From: Trichormus variabilis 0441
GTDB lineage: Bacteria; Cyanobacteriota; Cyanobacteriia; Cyanobacteriales; Nostocaceae
Direction: 5' to 3'
Assembly (NCBI RefSeq): GCF_009856605.1
Contig: NZ_CP047242.1
Coordinates: 4,470,001-4,534,000 of the forward strand
DNA length: 64,000 bases
The position numbers were made by a program, and so were the translations under genes. A model generated the notes under the pieces. That model was given only the letters and a program-made list of their open reading frames with translations, did not search any database and had not been told where the DNA came from. This document shows positions 56,998-64,000 of this stretch, piece by piece. How positions within the stretch are numbered: position 1 is the stretch's first letter; each line of letters opens with the position of its first letter.

Positions 56998-57064
56998 TGG
57001 TAATAGATAATTGGTCATTCTCTACCCCCCATTACCTATTACCCATTACCCATTACCAATAGGT
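56998..57064. repeat. TTACCCA short tandem repeats
   Basis: Units of TTACCCA and related text between hglC and the enoyl reductase gene, followed by TTACCAATAGGTAG. A similar array is at 31,998-32,086 and 58,757-58,916. Confidence 0.65.
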
Positions 57065-57098
57065 AGTAATTCATTGCTAATCGTGCGAGGGAACGACC

Positions 57099-58757
57099 GT
57101 GACCACTGTTGATGCGTTGATAAATAAATATGATAATGGCTTAGGCTTTTTAGCTTATACCTCATATCAAAATCTAGCTTGGAAAGGTTCTTTAGACTGC
57201 ATATCTTTTGACCACACAGCCATAAAAAATAAATTACTGGCTTTAGATAAACCTTGTTATATTGTGAAGGTTGCTGGCAAGATTGGTCTCACAAATGACG
57301 GTTATTTATCTGCGGCCGAACTTGGGACACCAGGACAAGTAGAACTTTTAACATCTCTACCATCTATCCGCATTCAACAATTAGGTGACCCCAATTTTCT
57401 CTCTTTTTACGGCGTACAATCTGCCTATATGACTGGAGCGATGGCTGGTGGTATTGCTTCTGAGGAAATGGTCATTGCTTTAGGTAGAGAAAAAATTCTC
57501 GGTTCTTTTGGTGCAGGTGGTTTACCTCCAGAACGTTTAGAAGTAGCTATTAATCGCATTCAACAAGCGCTACCTCACGGCCCCTATGCCTTCAATTTAA
57601 TTCACAGCCCCAACGATATGGCGATTGAACGCCGGGCAGTGGATTTATACCTCAAATATGAGGTAACAACTGTAGAAGCTTCAGCATTTTTAGATTTAAC
57701 CGCCAACATTGTTTATTATCGGGTGGCGGGGTTAAGTTTAAATGATGCCAATCAAATTCAAATTAAAAATAAAGTCATTGCCAAAATTTCTCGCCGGGAA
57801 GTTGCGAGTAAGTTTATGCAGCCTGCACCAGCCAGAATTATTAAAGAACTGCTGGAACAAGGTTTAATTACGGAGTTGCAAGCCAAGCTGGCTGCTAATG
57901 TACCGATGGCGGATGATATTACTGTAGAAGCTGATTCTGGCGGTCATACAGATAATCGTCCCTTAGTTTGCTTGCTGCCTTCTATTATTGCTTTGCGGGA
58001 TGAAATTCAAAGACAATATAATTACTCGCAACCTATTAGAGTCGGTGCAGCCGGAGGAATTGCCACACCAGAATCAGCATTAGCAGCTTTTATCATGGGT
58101 GCTGCTTATGTGGTGACTGGTTCGGTGAATCAAGCTTGTATTGAATCGGGTGCTTGTGACCATACCAAGCAATTATTAGCGCAAGCGGAAATGGCTGATG
58201 TAATTATGGCTCCCGCCGCCGATATGTTTGAAATGGGAGTGAAATTACAAGTCCTCAAACGGGGGACAATGTTTGCTATGCGGGCGCAAAAATTGTATGA
58301 ACTATACCGCACTTATGACTCGATTGAAGCGATTCCTCCAGCAGAAAGAGAGAAGTTAGAAAAACAAGTTTTTCGCAAGACAATTGCTGAGGTTTGGGAA
58401 GGAACTGCGGCTTATTTATCTCAGAGAAATCCTGAGAAATTGGGTAAGGCAGTTAATAATCCTAAATTAAAAATGGCGTTGATTTTCCGTTGGTATTTAG
58501 GTTTGTCTTCTCGTTGGTCTAGTGCTGGAGAAAAAGGGAGAGAAGTAGATTATCAAATTTGGTGCGGCCCGGCAATGGGCGGGTTTAATGACTGGGTGCG
58601 CGGTTCTTATTTGGCAGAAGCAAATAATCGGCGGGTTGTGGATGTGGCTCATCATATTATGACTGGTGCGGCATTCTTATATCGCATTCAAAGTTTGAAA
58701 ATTCAAGGAATGCAAATTCCCGATTACTACTGTCAATATCATCCGGTTCGTTACTAG
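57099..58757 (+). CDS. PfaD-type trans-acting enoyl reductase, 552 aa
   Basis: FMN-dependent TIM-barrel of the nitronate monooxygenase/PfaD family that reduces the enoyl intermediates of the synthase in trans. Visible: ILGSFGAGGLPPERLEVAIN and GPYAFNLIHSPNDMAIERRA in the first half; TVEADSGGHTDNRPLVCLLP with the HTD text; GAAGGIATPESALAAFIMGA, the phosphate-binding loop for FMN; and the PfaD-specific tail (MAPAADMFEMGVKLQVLKRG; GFNDWVRGSYLAE). GTG 57,099 start. In Anabaena it lies at the same place (alr5356, called hglA by some, as I recall). Confidence 0.88.
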   Translation: MTTVDALINKYDNGLGFLAYTSYQNLAWKGSLDCISFDHTAIKNKLLALDKPCYIVKVAGKIGLTNDGYLSAAELGTPGQVELLTSLPSIRIQQLGDPNFLSFYGVQSAYMTGAMAGGIASEEMVIALGREKILGSFGAGGLPPERLEVAINRIQQALPHGPYAFNLIHSPNDMAIERRAVDLYLKYEVTTVEASAFLDLTANIVYYRVAGLSLNDANQIQIKNKVIAKISRREVASKFMQPAPARIIKELLEQGLITELQAKLAANVPMADDITVEADSGGHTDNRPLVCLLPSIIALRDEIQRQYNYSQPIRVGAAGGIATPESALAAFIMGAAYVVTGSVNQACIESGACDHTKQLLAQAEMADVIMAPAADMFEMGVKLQVLKRGTMFAMRAQKLYELYRTYDSIEAIPPAEREKLEKQVFRKTIAEVWEGTAAYLSQRNPEKLGKAVNNPKLKMALIFRWYLGLSSRWSSAGEKGREVDYQIWCGPAMGGFNDWVRGSYLAEANNRRVVDVAHHIMTGAAFLYRIQSLKIQGMQIPDYYCQYHPVRY

Positions 58758-58916
58758 GAATGGGTAATGGGTGATGGTTAATGGTAATGGGCTGTGGGCT
58801 TGTCGAAGAGTCGAAGTAGTTCTCACGCTGAAGTCCGAATGGTAATGGGTAATAGTTGAAAGATTCATGGTAAACCACCAATTACCAATGACCAATTACC
58901 AATTACCAAGATTATA
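58757..58916. repeat. Short tandem repeats, GGTAATGG / TTACCAA types
   Basis: GGTAATGG-type units on the left and CCAATTACCAA-type units on the right make a long imperfect hairpin that spans the gap before hglB. A short repeat with CTTGTCGAAGAGTCGAAG sits in the middle. Confidence 0.6.
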
Positions 58917-58957
58917 AATCGACAACTTGACTTACTAAATAATTCGGAGATTTCATA

Positions 58958-60478
58958 ATGAGTCTAAAACAAAATTATAGTGCAGCAGATATTCAAGCTT
59001 GGATGATAGCTAATCTAGCTGAATTGTTGGGGGTGGATGGTGATGAAATCGATGCTACTGTCAATTTAGAAAGCTATGGTTTAGATTCGGCACAGGCAAT
59101 GGTTCTAGTTAGTAAACTAGAGCAATTGTTGGGATTTCAACCTTCACCTTTATTGTTGTGGCATTACCCTACTATTGAGTCATTGTCTGAACGTTTAGCT
59201 GAAGAGTTGGCAGAACAATCAGAGGAACAAGATACAGATTCTGCTACTGCTAGCCACAGCAATGGTACACCAGTCCTCGACTTACAAGCTGAGGTGGTTC
59301 TTGACCCCACAATTCATCCTGGTGGTGCTATCCCGGTTGATTTTCCGGTAACTCAACCTAAGAAAGTATTTCTGACTGGGGGGACTGGGTTTTTAGGCGC
59401 TTTCTTAATTCGGGAACTGCTACAGCAAACTCAGGCTGATGTATATTGTTTGGTACGCGCTGCTGATGCCCAAGCTGGTAAAGCAAAAATCCAAACTAAT
59501 CTGGAAGGTTACGCGATTTGGCAGGAAGAATATGCGTCGAGAATTATTCCTGTTGTTGGTGATTTAGCGGAACCACTTTTGGGTTTAAGTTCCACACAGT
59601 TCCAGACTTTGGCGGCGGAAATTGACACTATTTATCATAGTGGCGCATTGTTGAATTATGTTTTCCCTTACTCAGCTTTGAAGGCGGCGAATGTATTGGG
59701 AACTCAAGAGGTTTTACGATTGGCTTGCCAAATTAAAGTTAAGCCGGTGCATTATGTTTCTAGTGTGGCGGTGTTTGAATCACCTGTCTATGCTGGTAAG
59801 GTAGTCAAGGAAAGTGATGATTTTAGCCATTGGGAAGGGATTTTCCTTGGTTATTCCCAAACCAAATGGGTGGCAGAAAAGTTGGTGAAGATTGCGAGCG
59901 ATCGCGGTTTACCTGTTACTATCCATAGACCACCCTTAATTGGTGGAGATAGTGCCACTGGTATCGGTAACACCCACGACTTTATCAATTTGATGGTTAA
60001 GGGTTGTTTGCAAATGAAATGCTTTCCCGATGTAGAGTATATGCTAGATATGTCTCCTGTAGATTATGTCAGCAAAGCGATTGTGCATCTATCGATGCAA
60101 AAGGAATCGCTAGGTAAAGCTTTCCACCTACAACACCCAGAACCAGTATCTTTAAGTGTCTTAGTTGACTGGGTACGTTCATTTGGCTACGAGATTAAAA
60201 CCCTTCCCTACGAAGAATGGCAAGCAGAGTTAATTGCAAATGCCACTTCTGTAGATAATCCCTTATACACCTTGCGTCCTTTCCTCCTAGAACGCTGGTC
60301 TGATGAACAACTCACTATCCCTGATTTGTACCTCAAAGCCAGAAGACCCCACATTAGCTGTCAAGACACCCTCAAAGCCCTAGCTGGTACTTCTATTGGT
60401 TGCCCACCGATTGATGGCAAATTATTCATGACTTACACAGCTTACTTGATTCAAACTGGGTTCTTGACCTTGGCTTGA
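58958..60478 (+). CDS. hglB: HglB (HetM): acyl carrier protein with thioester reductase, 506 aa
   Basis: ATG 58,958 follows TTCGGAG. N-terminal ACP with Ser 44 in YGLDSAQAM (4'-phosphopantetheine site, probably charged by HetI), then a Pro/Ser linker and a thioester reductase of the extended SDR type: [19 protein letters not shown] binds NADPH near residue 130, [12 protein letters not shown] and [12 protein letters not shown] supply Ser and Tyr-x3-Lys. It releases the finished chain as an alcohol or aldehyde, the step before glycosylation by HglT. Length 506 equals what I remember of HetM in Anabaena PCC 7120. Confidence 0.92.
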   Translation: MSLKQNYSAADIQAWMIANLAELLGVDGDEIDATVNLESYGLDSAQAMVLVSKLEQLLGFQPSPLLLWHYPTIESLSERLAEELAEQSEEQDTDSATASHSNGTPVLDLQAEVVLDPTIHPGGAIPVDFPVTQPKKVFLTGGTGFLGAFLIRELLQQTQADVYCLVRAADAQAGKAKIQTNLEGYAIWQEEYASRIIPVVGDLAEPLLGLSSTQFQTLAAEIDTIYHSGALLNYVFPYSALKAANVLGTQEVLRLACQIKVKPVHYVSSVAVFESPVYAGKVVKESDDFSHWEGIFLGYSQTKWVAEKLVKIASDRGLPVTIHRPPLIGGDSATGIGNTHDFINLMVKGCLQMKCFPDVEYMLDMSPVDYVSKAIVHLSMQKESLGKAFHLQHPEPVSLSVLVDWVRSFGYEIKTLPYEEWQAELIANATSVDNPLYTLRPFLLERWSDEQLTIPDLYLKARRPHISCQDTLKALAGTSIGCPPIDGKLFMTYTAYLIQTGFLTLA

Positions 60479-61051
60479 GGAGAAGACGCGATGCCAGTCG
60501 CTACAACGGGGGGAACCCCAACGGACAGTTCGCTCAAGTCGGGAAACCCGCCCACGCAACTGTCCTCCGCAACGCGCTGGCTCATGAATCGGGTGAAGAC
60601 GCGATTCATCGCGTCTCTACAGATGGTTTATTTCATGCGTGTAACCCAGTTTCTCAGAAAAACTGGGTTTTTCCTGTTGCATGATATTAAATAAGGTTTA
60701 TCAATAACACTACCCCCCTTAAATAAATGCTATAAATGGAGTTGAATTCAGGTTAAACCTCATTGAACAAATCCCTAGCTTAAATAAATGAATGCCTGTT
60801 CTGCAACATAGGCGATCAACACTGTTATGAGTGAGTTATCCTAGTTTTTGCCAAACAAGTGCAGTCTACGCGCGTAAGTTCTATGAGCGAGTTTGAAGTG
60901 TAGCTGTCTTTATCGCATTTAGTTGTGGATGGGTGGGTAGTTTGATGGTTTCAAATATCTGTGGTCATGTCTAAATTAGGCTACACAGAGTTTACCCAAG
61001 ATATCGATGCGTAAATCCTGCGGCTCAGAATTTGGAGACTAGCAGGTTACA
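60479..61051. other. hetN upstream region with dispersed repeats
   Basis: 573 bp. The left third is repeat DNA: nested-hairpin copy 3 at 60,523-60,565 (GGACAGTT/AACTGTCC around GGGAAACCC) and palindrome GACGCGA-TTCA-TCGCGTC at 60,598-60,615; then a terminator-like CCCAGTTTCTCAGAAAAACTGGG hairpin near 60,645. The right part is AT rich and must carry the hetN promoter. Open frames through the repeats are not genes. Confidence 0.55.
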
Positions 61052-61915
61052 ATGACAACTCTTACAGGTAAGACAGTACTGTTAACCGGCGCTTCACGCG
61101 GTCTTGGTGTCTACATTGCTCGTGCTTTGGCGAAAGAACAGGCAACGGTAGTTTGTGTTTCTCGTTCTCAATCAGGATTAGCTCAAACCTGTAATGTAGT
61201 TAAGGCTGCGGGTGGTAAAGCGATCGCTATTCCTTTTGATGTGAGGAACATATCACAATTATCGGCTCTTGTCCAGCAGGCTCAAGATATTGTCGGCCCT
61301 ATTGATGTCTTGATTAACAATGCTGGCATAGAAATTAACGCAGCTTTTGCGAATTATTCTCTAGCGGAAATTCAATCAATATTCAACACTAATCTATTGG
61401 CTGTTATGGAATTAACACGTTTGTTACTACCCAGCATGATGGAACGCGGTAGTGGTCGAATTGTCAATATTGCTTCTTTAGCTGGTAAAAAGGGCGTTGC
61501 TTTCAACAGCGTTTACTCAGCTAGCAAAGCAGGTTTGATTATGTGGACTGATGCGATGCGTCAGGAATTAGTTGGTACTGGTGTCAACATTTCGGTGGTT
61601 TGTCCAGGCTATGTCTCGCAAACTGGGATGACTGTTGATACTCGTGTCTCTGCGCCCAAGTTAGCAGGTATTTCTACGCCCAAAAGTGTAGCAAATGCCG
61701 TCGTCAAAGCTATTAAAAAGAAAACATCTGAAGTTGTTGTCAATCAAAATCCCATCACGGAAAGTTTGACAAAATTCATGTTGGCTATAGGGCAAATTTC
61801 TCCCACTTCGGTGGATAGAATTTATCGTTGGTTGGGGGTAGTGGATTTCAATCAAAAACGAGCTGAAAATAGAGTCAAAGACGGCTATGTAGCTGTCGAG
61901 TCTCATCGCTCATGA
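61052..61915 (+). CDS. hetN: HetN, heterocyst pattern inhibitor (SDR family), 287 aa
   Basis: A short-chain dehydrogenase with LTGASRGLGVYIAR (cofactor loop), INNAGIEIN, IASLAGKKG (Ser) and YSASKAG (Tyr-x3-Lys). Residues 131-136 are ERGSGR, the short motif that in Anabaena HetN is needed to suppress HetR-dependent differentiation near existing heterocysts; the position matches what I know from PCC 7120, as does the length of 287. The protein thus unites a reductase-like fold with a morphogen-source peptide. It lies downstream of hglB, divided from it by a 573-bp regulatory region, and converges on hetI. Confidence 0.95.
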   Translation: MTTLTGKTVLLTGASRGLGVYIARALAKEQATVVCVSRSQSGLAQTCNVVKAAGGKAIAIPFDVRNISQLSALVQQAQDIVGPIDVLINNAGIEINAAFANYSLAEIQSIFNTNLLAVMELTRLLLPSMMERGSGRIVNIASLAGKKGVAFNSVYSASKAGLIMWTDAMRQELVGTGVNISVVCPGYVSQTGMTVDTRVSAPKLAGISTPKSVANAVVKAIKKKTSEVVVNQNPITESLTKFMLAIGQISPTSVDRIYRWLGVVDFNQKRAENRVKDGYVAVESHRS

Positions 61916-61951
61916 CACCGCAGTTGCTTAGGGAATGAGGTTTTGATTATA

Positions 61952-62665
61952 TCAATACTGCCAGAATTTTGGCTGCCAGCCAAAACCCGCCACGGCAACA
62001 GCAGCAACACAATTATCATCTGGCACTAGCTCTAGGAGACTCCACGCTGGAGTTGTCTGTAACTTAGCTGGTTCTGTGGGAGTTAGTGCTATTTCAATTT
62101 CTTCTAATTTAGCGATGCCGTCACCCGTTGCTTTAAGATAAGCCTCTTTACAAGTCCAGTAACGAAAGAAAATTTTTTGTTTTTGCTCATCGGGTAGCGA
62201 TCGCAATAATTCATATTCTCGCGGTAAAAAGAACCTTTTGGCAAGGGATTCTAAATCAGATGTGGGGCGGAGATATTCTAAATCGATGCCGATTTGACGC
62301 GTGTAATTGACTGCACACAAACCCAAATTCTGGGAGTGTGACAAGTTAAATAATAAACCACTGTCGGCAAAGCGATCGCCTAATACTGGTTTACCACGGG
62401 ATTCATATTCAAATTTAACTTGCTTTGGTTCCACCCCCAAATAAAGTCCCAAAATACTGCGGAGAATACCACGACCAGCAGTAAAACGCTGGCGATGTTC
62501 GGGAAAATAAAATCTGTTTGCACGGGCTAATTCGTCACTAGATAAAGTGGCTGCTAAATGCTGTAGTTGTGATTCTGGTCGGTCAAGGGGAATGCGCCAG
62601 AGATGAACTTCATCTGATAATAAGGTTAAATTTGGGGGTTTTGGTAGCCAAGTATGCTGCAACAA
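61952..62665 (-). CDS. hetI: HetI, phosphopantetheinyl transferase (Sfp type), 237 aa
   Basis: Moves the phosphopantetheine arm from CoA onto carrier-protein serines, here most likely those of HglE and HglB and also other carrier proteins of the cell. Signature: IGIDLEYL (Mg-binding Asp and Glu) near residue 128 and FRYWTCKEAYLKATGDG (W-x2-KEA-x3-K) near 168-183. N-terminal half contains FTAGRGILRSILGLYLG. 237 residues is the Anabaena HetI length that I remember. Convergent with hetN, 36 bp apart. Confidence 0.95.
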   Translation of the reverse strand: MLQHTWLPKPPNLTLLSDEVHLWRIPLDRPESQLQHLAATLSSDELARANRFYFPEHRQRFTAGRGILRSILGLYLGVEPKQVKFEYESRGKPVLGDRFADSGLLFNLSHSQNLGLCAVNYTRQIGIDLEYLRPTSDLESLAKRFFLPREYELLRSLPDEQKQKIFFRYWTCKEAYLKATGDGIAKLEEIEIALTPTEPAKLQTTPAWSLLELVPDDNCVAAVAVAGFGWQPKFWQY

Positions 62666-62776
62666 TTAACAATTAAAAATAAATGAATGCAATTATTAAT
62701 ATAAGATTTTTATTAAACTTTTGTCGTAGAGACTTATATTAAGTTACTAAAATGACTACACCTCGAAAGGCAGTAT

Positions 62777-63826
62777 ATGCAGCAAGACTTTAGCCGGCGT
62801 AAATTTGTATCATATGGTGCAGCTACTTTTACTACTACTCTATTACTAAAAGCTTGCAGTAGTAATCAAACTTCTACGCCAACGGCTAGTAGTGGACAGG
62901 AAAAGTTTAAAATAGCGATCGCCCTACCTGGTGCAATCACAGACCAAGCTTGGAATCAGTCTGGCTATGAAGGACTAAACTTAGCTAAACAAAAGCTCAA
63001 TGCAGAAGTCGCCTATGTGGAACAAGTCGCCCAAACTGACCAAACAGAAGCATTAACAGACTTTGCCCGTAAGGGTTATAATCTTATATTCGCCCACGGT
63101 GGACAATTTGATGCAGCGATAGAACAAGTCGCGCCGCAATTTCCCAATACATTTTTTGTGGGTGTAAATGGTAATACCAAAGCAGAAAATATCGCCTCTT
63201 TGCGAATCGACCACTTGCAAGGTAGTTATTTATGTGGCATTATTGGCGCGTCTGTAACTAAATCTAATAAATTAGCTTATATTGCTGGACAAGAATTTCC
63301 CGCCACACAGGAAGAACTAAGAGGATTTGAATTAGGAGCAAAATCCGTTAACCCCAAGATACAAGTTATCTCTACATTTACGGGCGATTGGAGTGATGTT
63401 GCTAAGGCAAAAGAAGCGACACTAGCTTTAATCTCCTCTGGGGTTGATGTCATTTATCAATGGTTTGATAGCGCCTCACCCGCAGTTTTACAAACAGCTA
63501 GCGATAAGGGTGTTTATGCTTTTGGGAATACCAAAGACCAGTTAGATATTGCCCCCAAAGCAGTGTTAACCAGTGTAGTTAAACGCTTAGATATAGCTAT
63601 AGCTTATTTAGCGGAACTCGCCCAGCAAAAACAACTGAAAGGGCAGATATATACTATCGGTTTGGAACGAGAAGATATATTATCTTTAGGTAAATTTGGC
63701 GTAGCAGTGCCGGAAACTATAAAACAAAATACTTTAAAAATAAAACAGGAAATTGTCGATCAGACAATCACCTTTGTAACTTGTCAGGAAGCTGGTAAAA
63801 ATACACGTTGTATCAAAAAAGCCTAA
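62777..63826 (+). CDS. BMP-family ABC transporter substrate-binding lipoprotein, 349 aa
   Basis: Binds a substrate outside the membrane for import; BMP (Med/PnrA-like) proteins usually bind nucleosides. N terminus has a twin-arginine-like RRKFVS and a lipobox LLLKAC-S, so it is lipid anchored. Then KIAIALPGAITDQAWNQSGY, FAHGGQFDAAIEQVAPQFPN, LRIDHLQGSYLCGIIGASVT and DVIYQWFDSASPAVLQTASD match the family. Its stop is followed without a gap by the ATPase start (63,827). Transporter operon, as at this place in Anabaena. Confidence 0.88.
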   Translation: MQQDFSRRKFVSYGAATFTTTLLLKACSSNQTSTPTASSGQEKFKIAIALPGAITDQAWNQSGYEGLNLAKQKLNAEVAYVEQVAQTDQTEALTDFARKGYNLIFAHGGQFDAAIEQVAPQFPNTFFVGVNGNTKAENIASLRIDHLQGSYLCGIIGASVTKSNKLAYIAGQEFPATQEELRGFELGAKSVNPKIQVISTFTGDWSDVAKAKEATLALISSGVDVIYQWFDSASPAVLQTASDKGVYAFGNTKDQLDIAPKAVLTSVVKRLDIAIAYLAELAQQKQLKGQIYTIGLEREDILSLGKFGVAVPETIKQNTLKIKQEIVDQTITFVTCQEAGKNTRCIKKA

Positions 63827-64000
63827 ATGTATTTACGTTTAGAAAATATTAGTAAACGATTTAATTCATTTATTGCTAATGATAATATCAGCTTGAGTGT
63901 TGATGCTGGTAAAATTCATGGAATTCTAGGTGAAAATGGTGCTGGTAAAACCACTTTAATGAATATTATTGGTGGTCTATATCAGCCTGATGCAGGAGAA
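63827..64000 (+). CDS. ABC transporter ATPase, 3' truncated by window edge
   Basis: ATG at 63,827 directly after the stop of the BMP gene. The 58 visible residues (MYLRLENISKRFNSFIANDN; GILGENGAGKTTLMNIIGG) include the Walker A motif GENGAGKTT, so this is the nucleotide-binding subunit of the same importer, likely of the ribose/nucleoside (RbsA/YufO) type with two ATPase halves. The rest lies outside the window. Confidence 0.9.
   Translation, partial: MYLRLENISKRFNSFIANDNISLSVDAGKIHGILGENGAGKTTLMNIIGGLYQPDAGE

Noticed and set aside
60475..60694. Two overlapping short frames after hglB
   Set aside because: They translate dispersed palindromic repeats; the same repeats occur in other gaps of the window.

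Overview
The window looks like chromosome of a filamentous, heterocyst-forming cyanobacterium of the Nostoc/Anabaena group. The octamer GCGATCGC (HIP1) is scattered through most genes, intergenic DNA carries Nostoc-type short tandem repeats (TTACCCA and CCCCAAT types), and the right half holds the heterocyst glycolipid (hgl) island with hetN and hetI in the order I know from Anabaena sp. PCC 7120.

Region 1 (1-18,366, continuing beyond the left edge) is a mobile element ending at the 3' side of a tRNA-Cys gene. A tyrosine integrase (17,092-18,198, minus) sits next to the tRNA. Inside are a second tyrosine recombinase (cut by the left edge), many ATGA-overlapping small genes, a membrane-anchored FtsK/TraB-like DNA translocase (3,614-5,569) preceded by small membrane proteins, an Xre regulator with a palindromic operator, a winged-helix protein upstream of a ParB-like protein, a C5 cytosine methyltransferase encoded entirely inside the ParB-like frame, an HNH nuclease, a second Cys/His-rich HNH-like protein and a CoiA-like protein.

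Region 2 (18,444-28,604) is a second, 10.2-kb element bounded by a 43-bp direct repeat of the 5' half of tRNA-Cys. Its genes all read on the minus strand: primase-helicase, PD-(D/E)XK nuclease, several ribbon-helix-helix-like proteins and a tyrosine integrase. The integrase is dead twice over, through an IS4-type insertion with a 9-bp target duplication and through an in-frame TGA. Outside the IS the element contains no GATC, GGCC, GGWCC or RCCGGY that I can find. It carries a TGTCCC iteron cluster, a CTTAAG array and a tandem, covarying pseudoknot-like repeat.

Region 3 (28,648-43,696) returns to chromosome: a phosphoesterase, a CpcT/CpeT bilin lyase, a TPR protein, then a minus-strand glycolipid export/modification cluster (DevB-like and DevC-like exporter parts, an SDR epimerase, a DUF2141 protein, two GT2 glycosyltransferases and the GT4 glycosyltransferase HglT). 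These are followed by a ParB-methylase-like fusion and two small genes.

Region 4 (44,364-62,665) is the hgl polyketide synthase operon, a PUFA-synthase-like machine split over several genes: KS-AT-ACP-ACP-psiKR; KR-DH; KS; CLF-AT; enoyl reductase; ACP-thioester reductase. It is followed by the pattern inhibitor hetN and the phosphopantetheinyl transferase hetI. Together these make the long-chain polyol alcohol, release it reductively, glycosylate it (HglT) and probably export it to the heterocyst envelope. The window closes with a BMP-type ABC transporter (62,777 onward, cut by the right edge).
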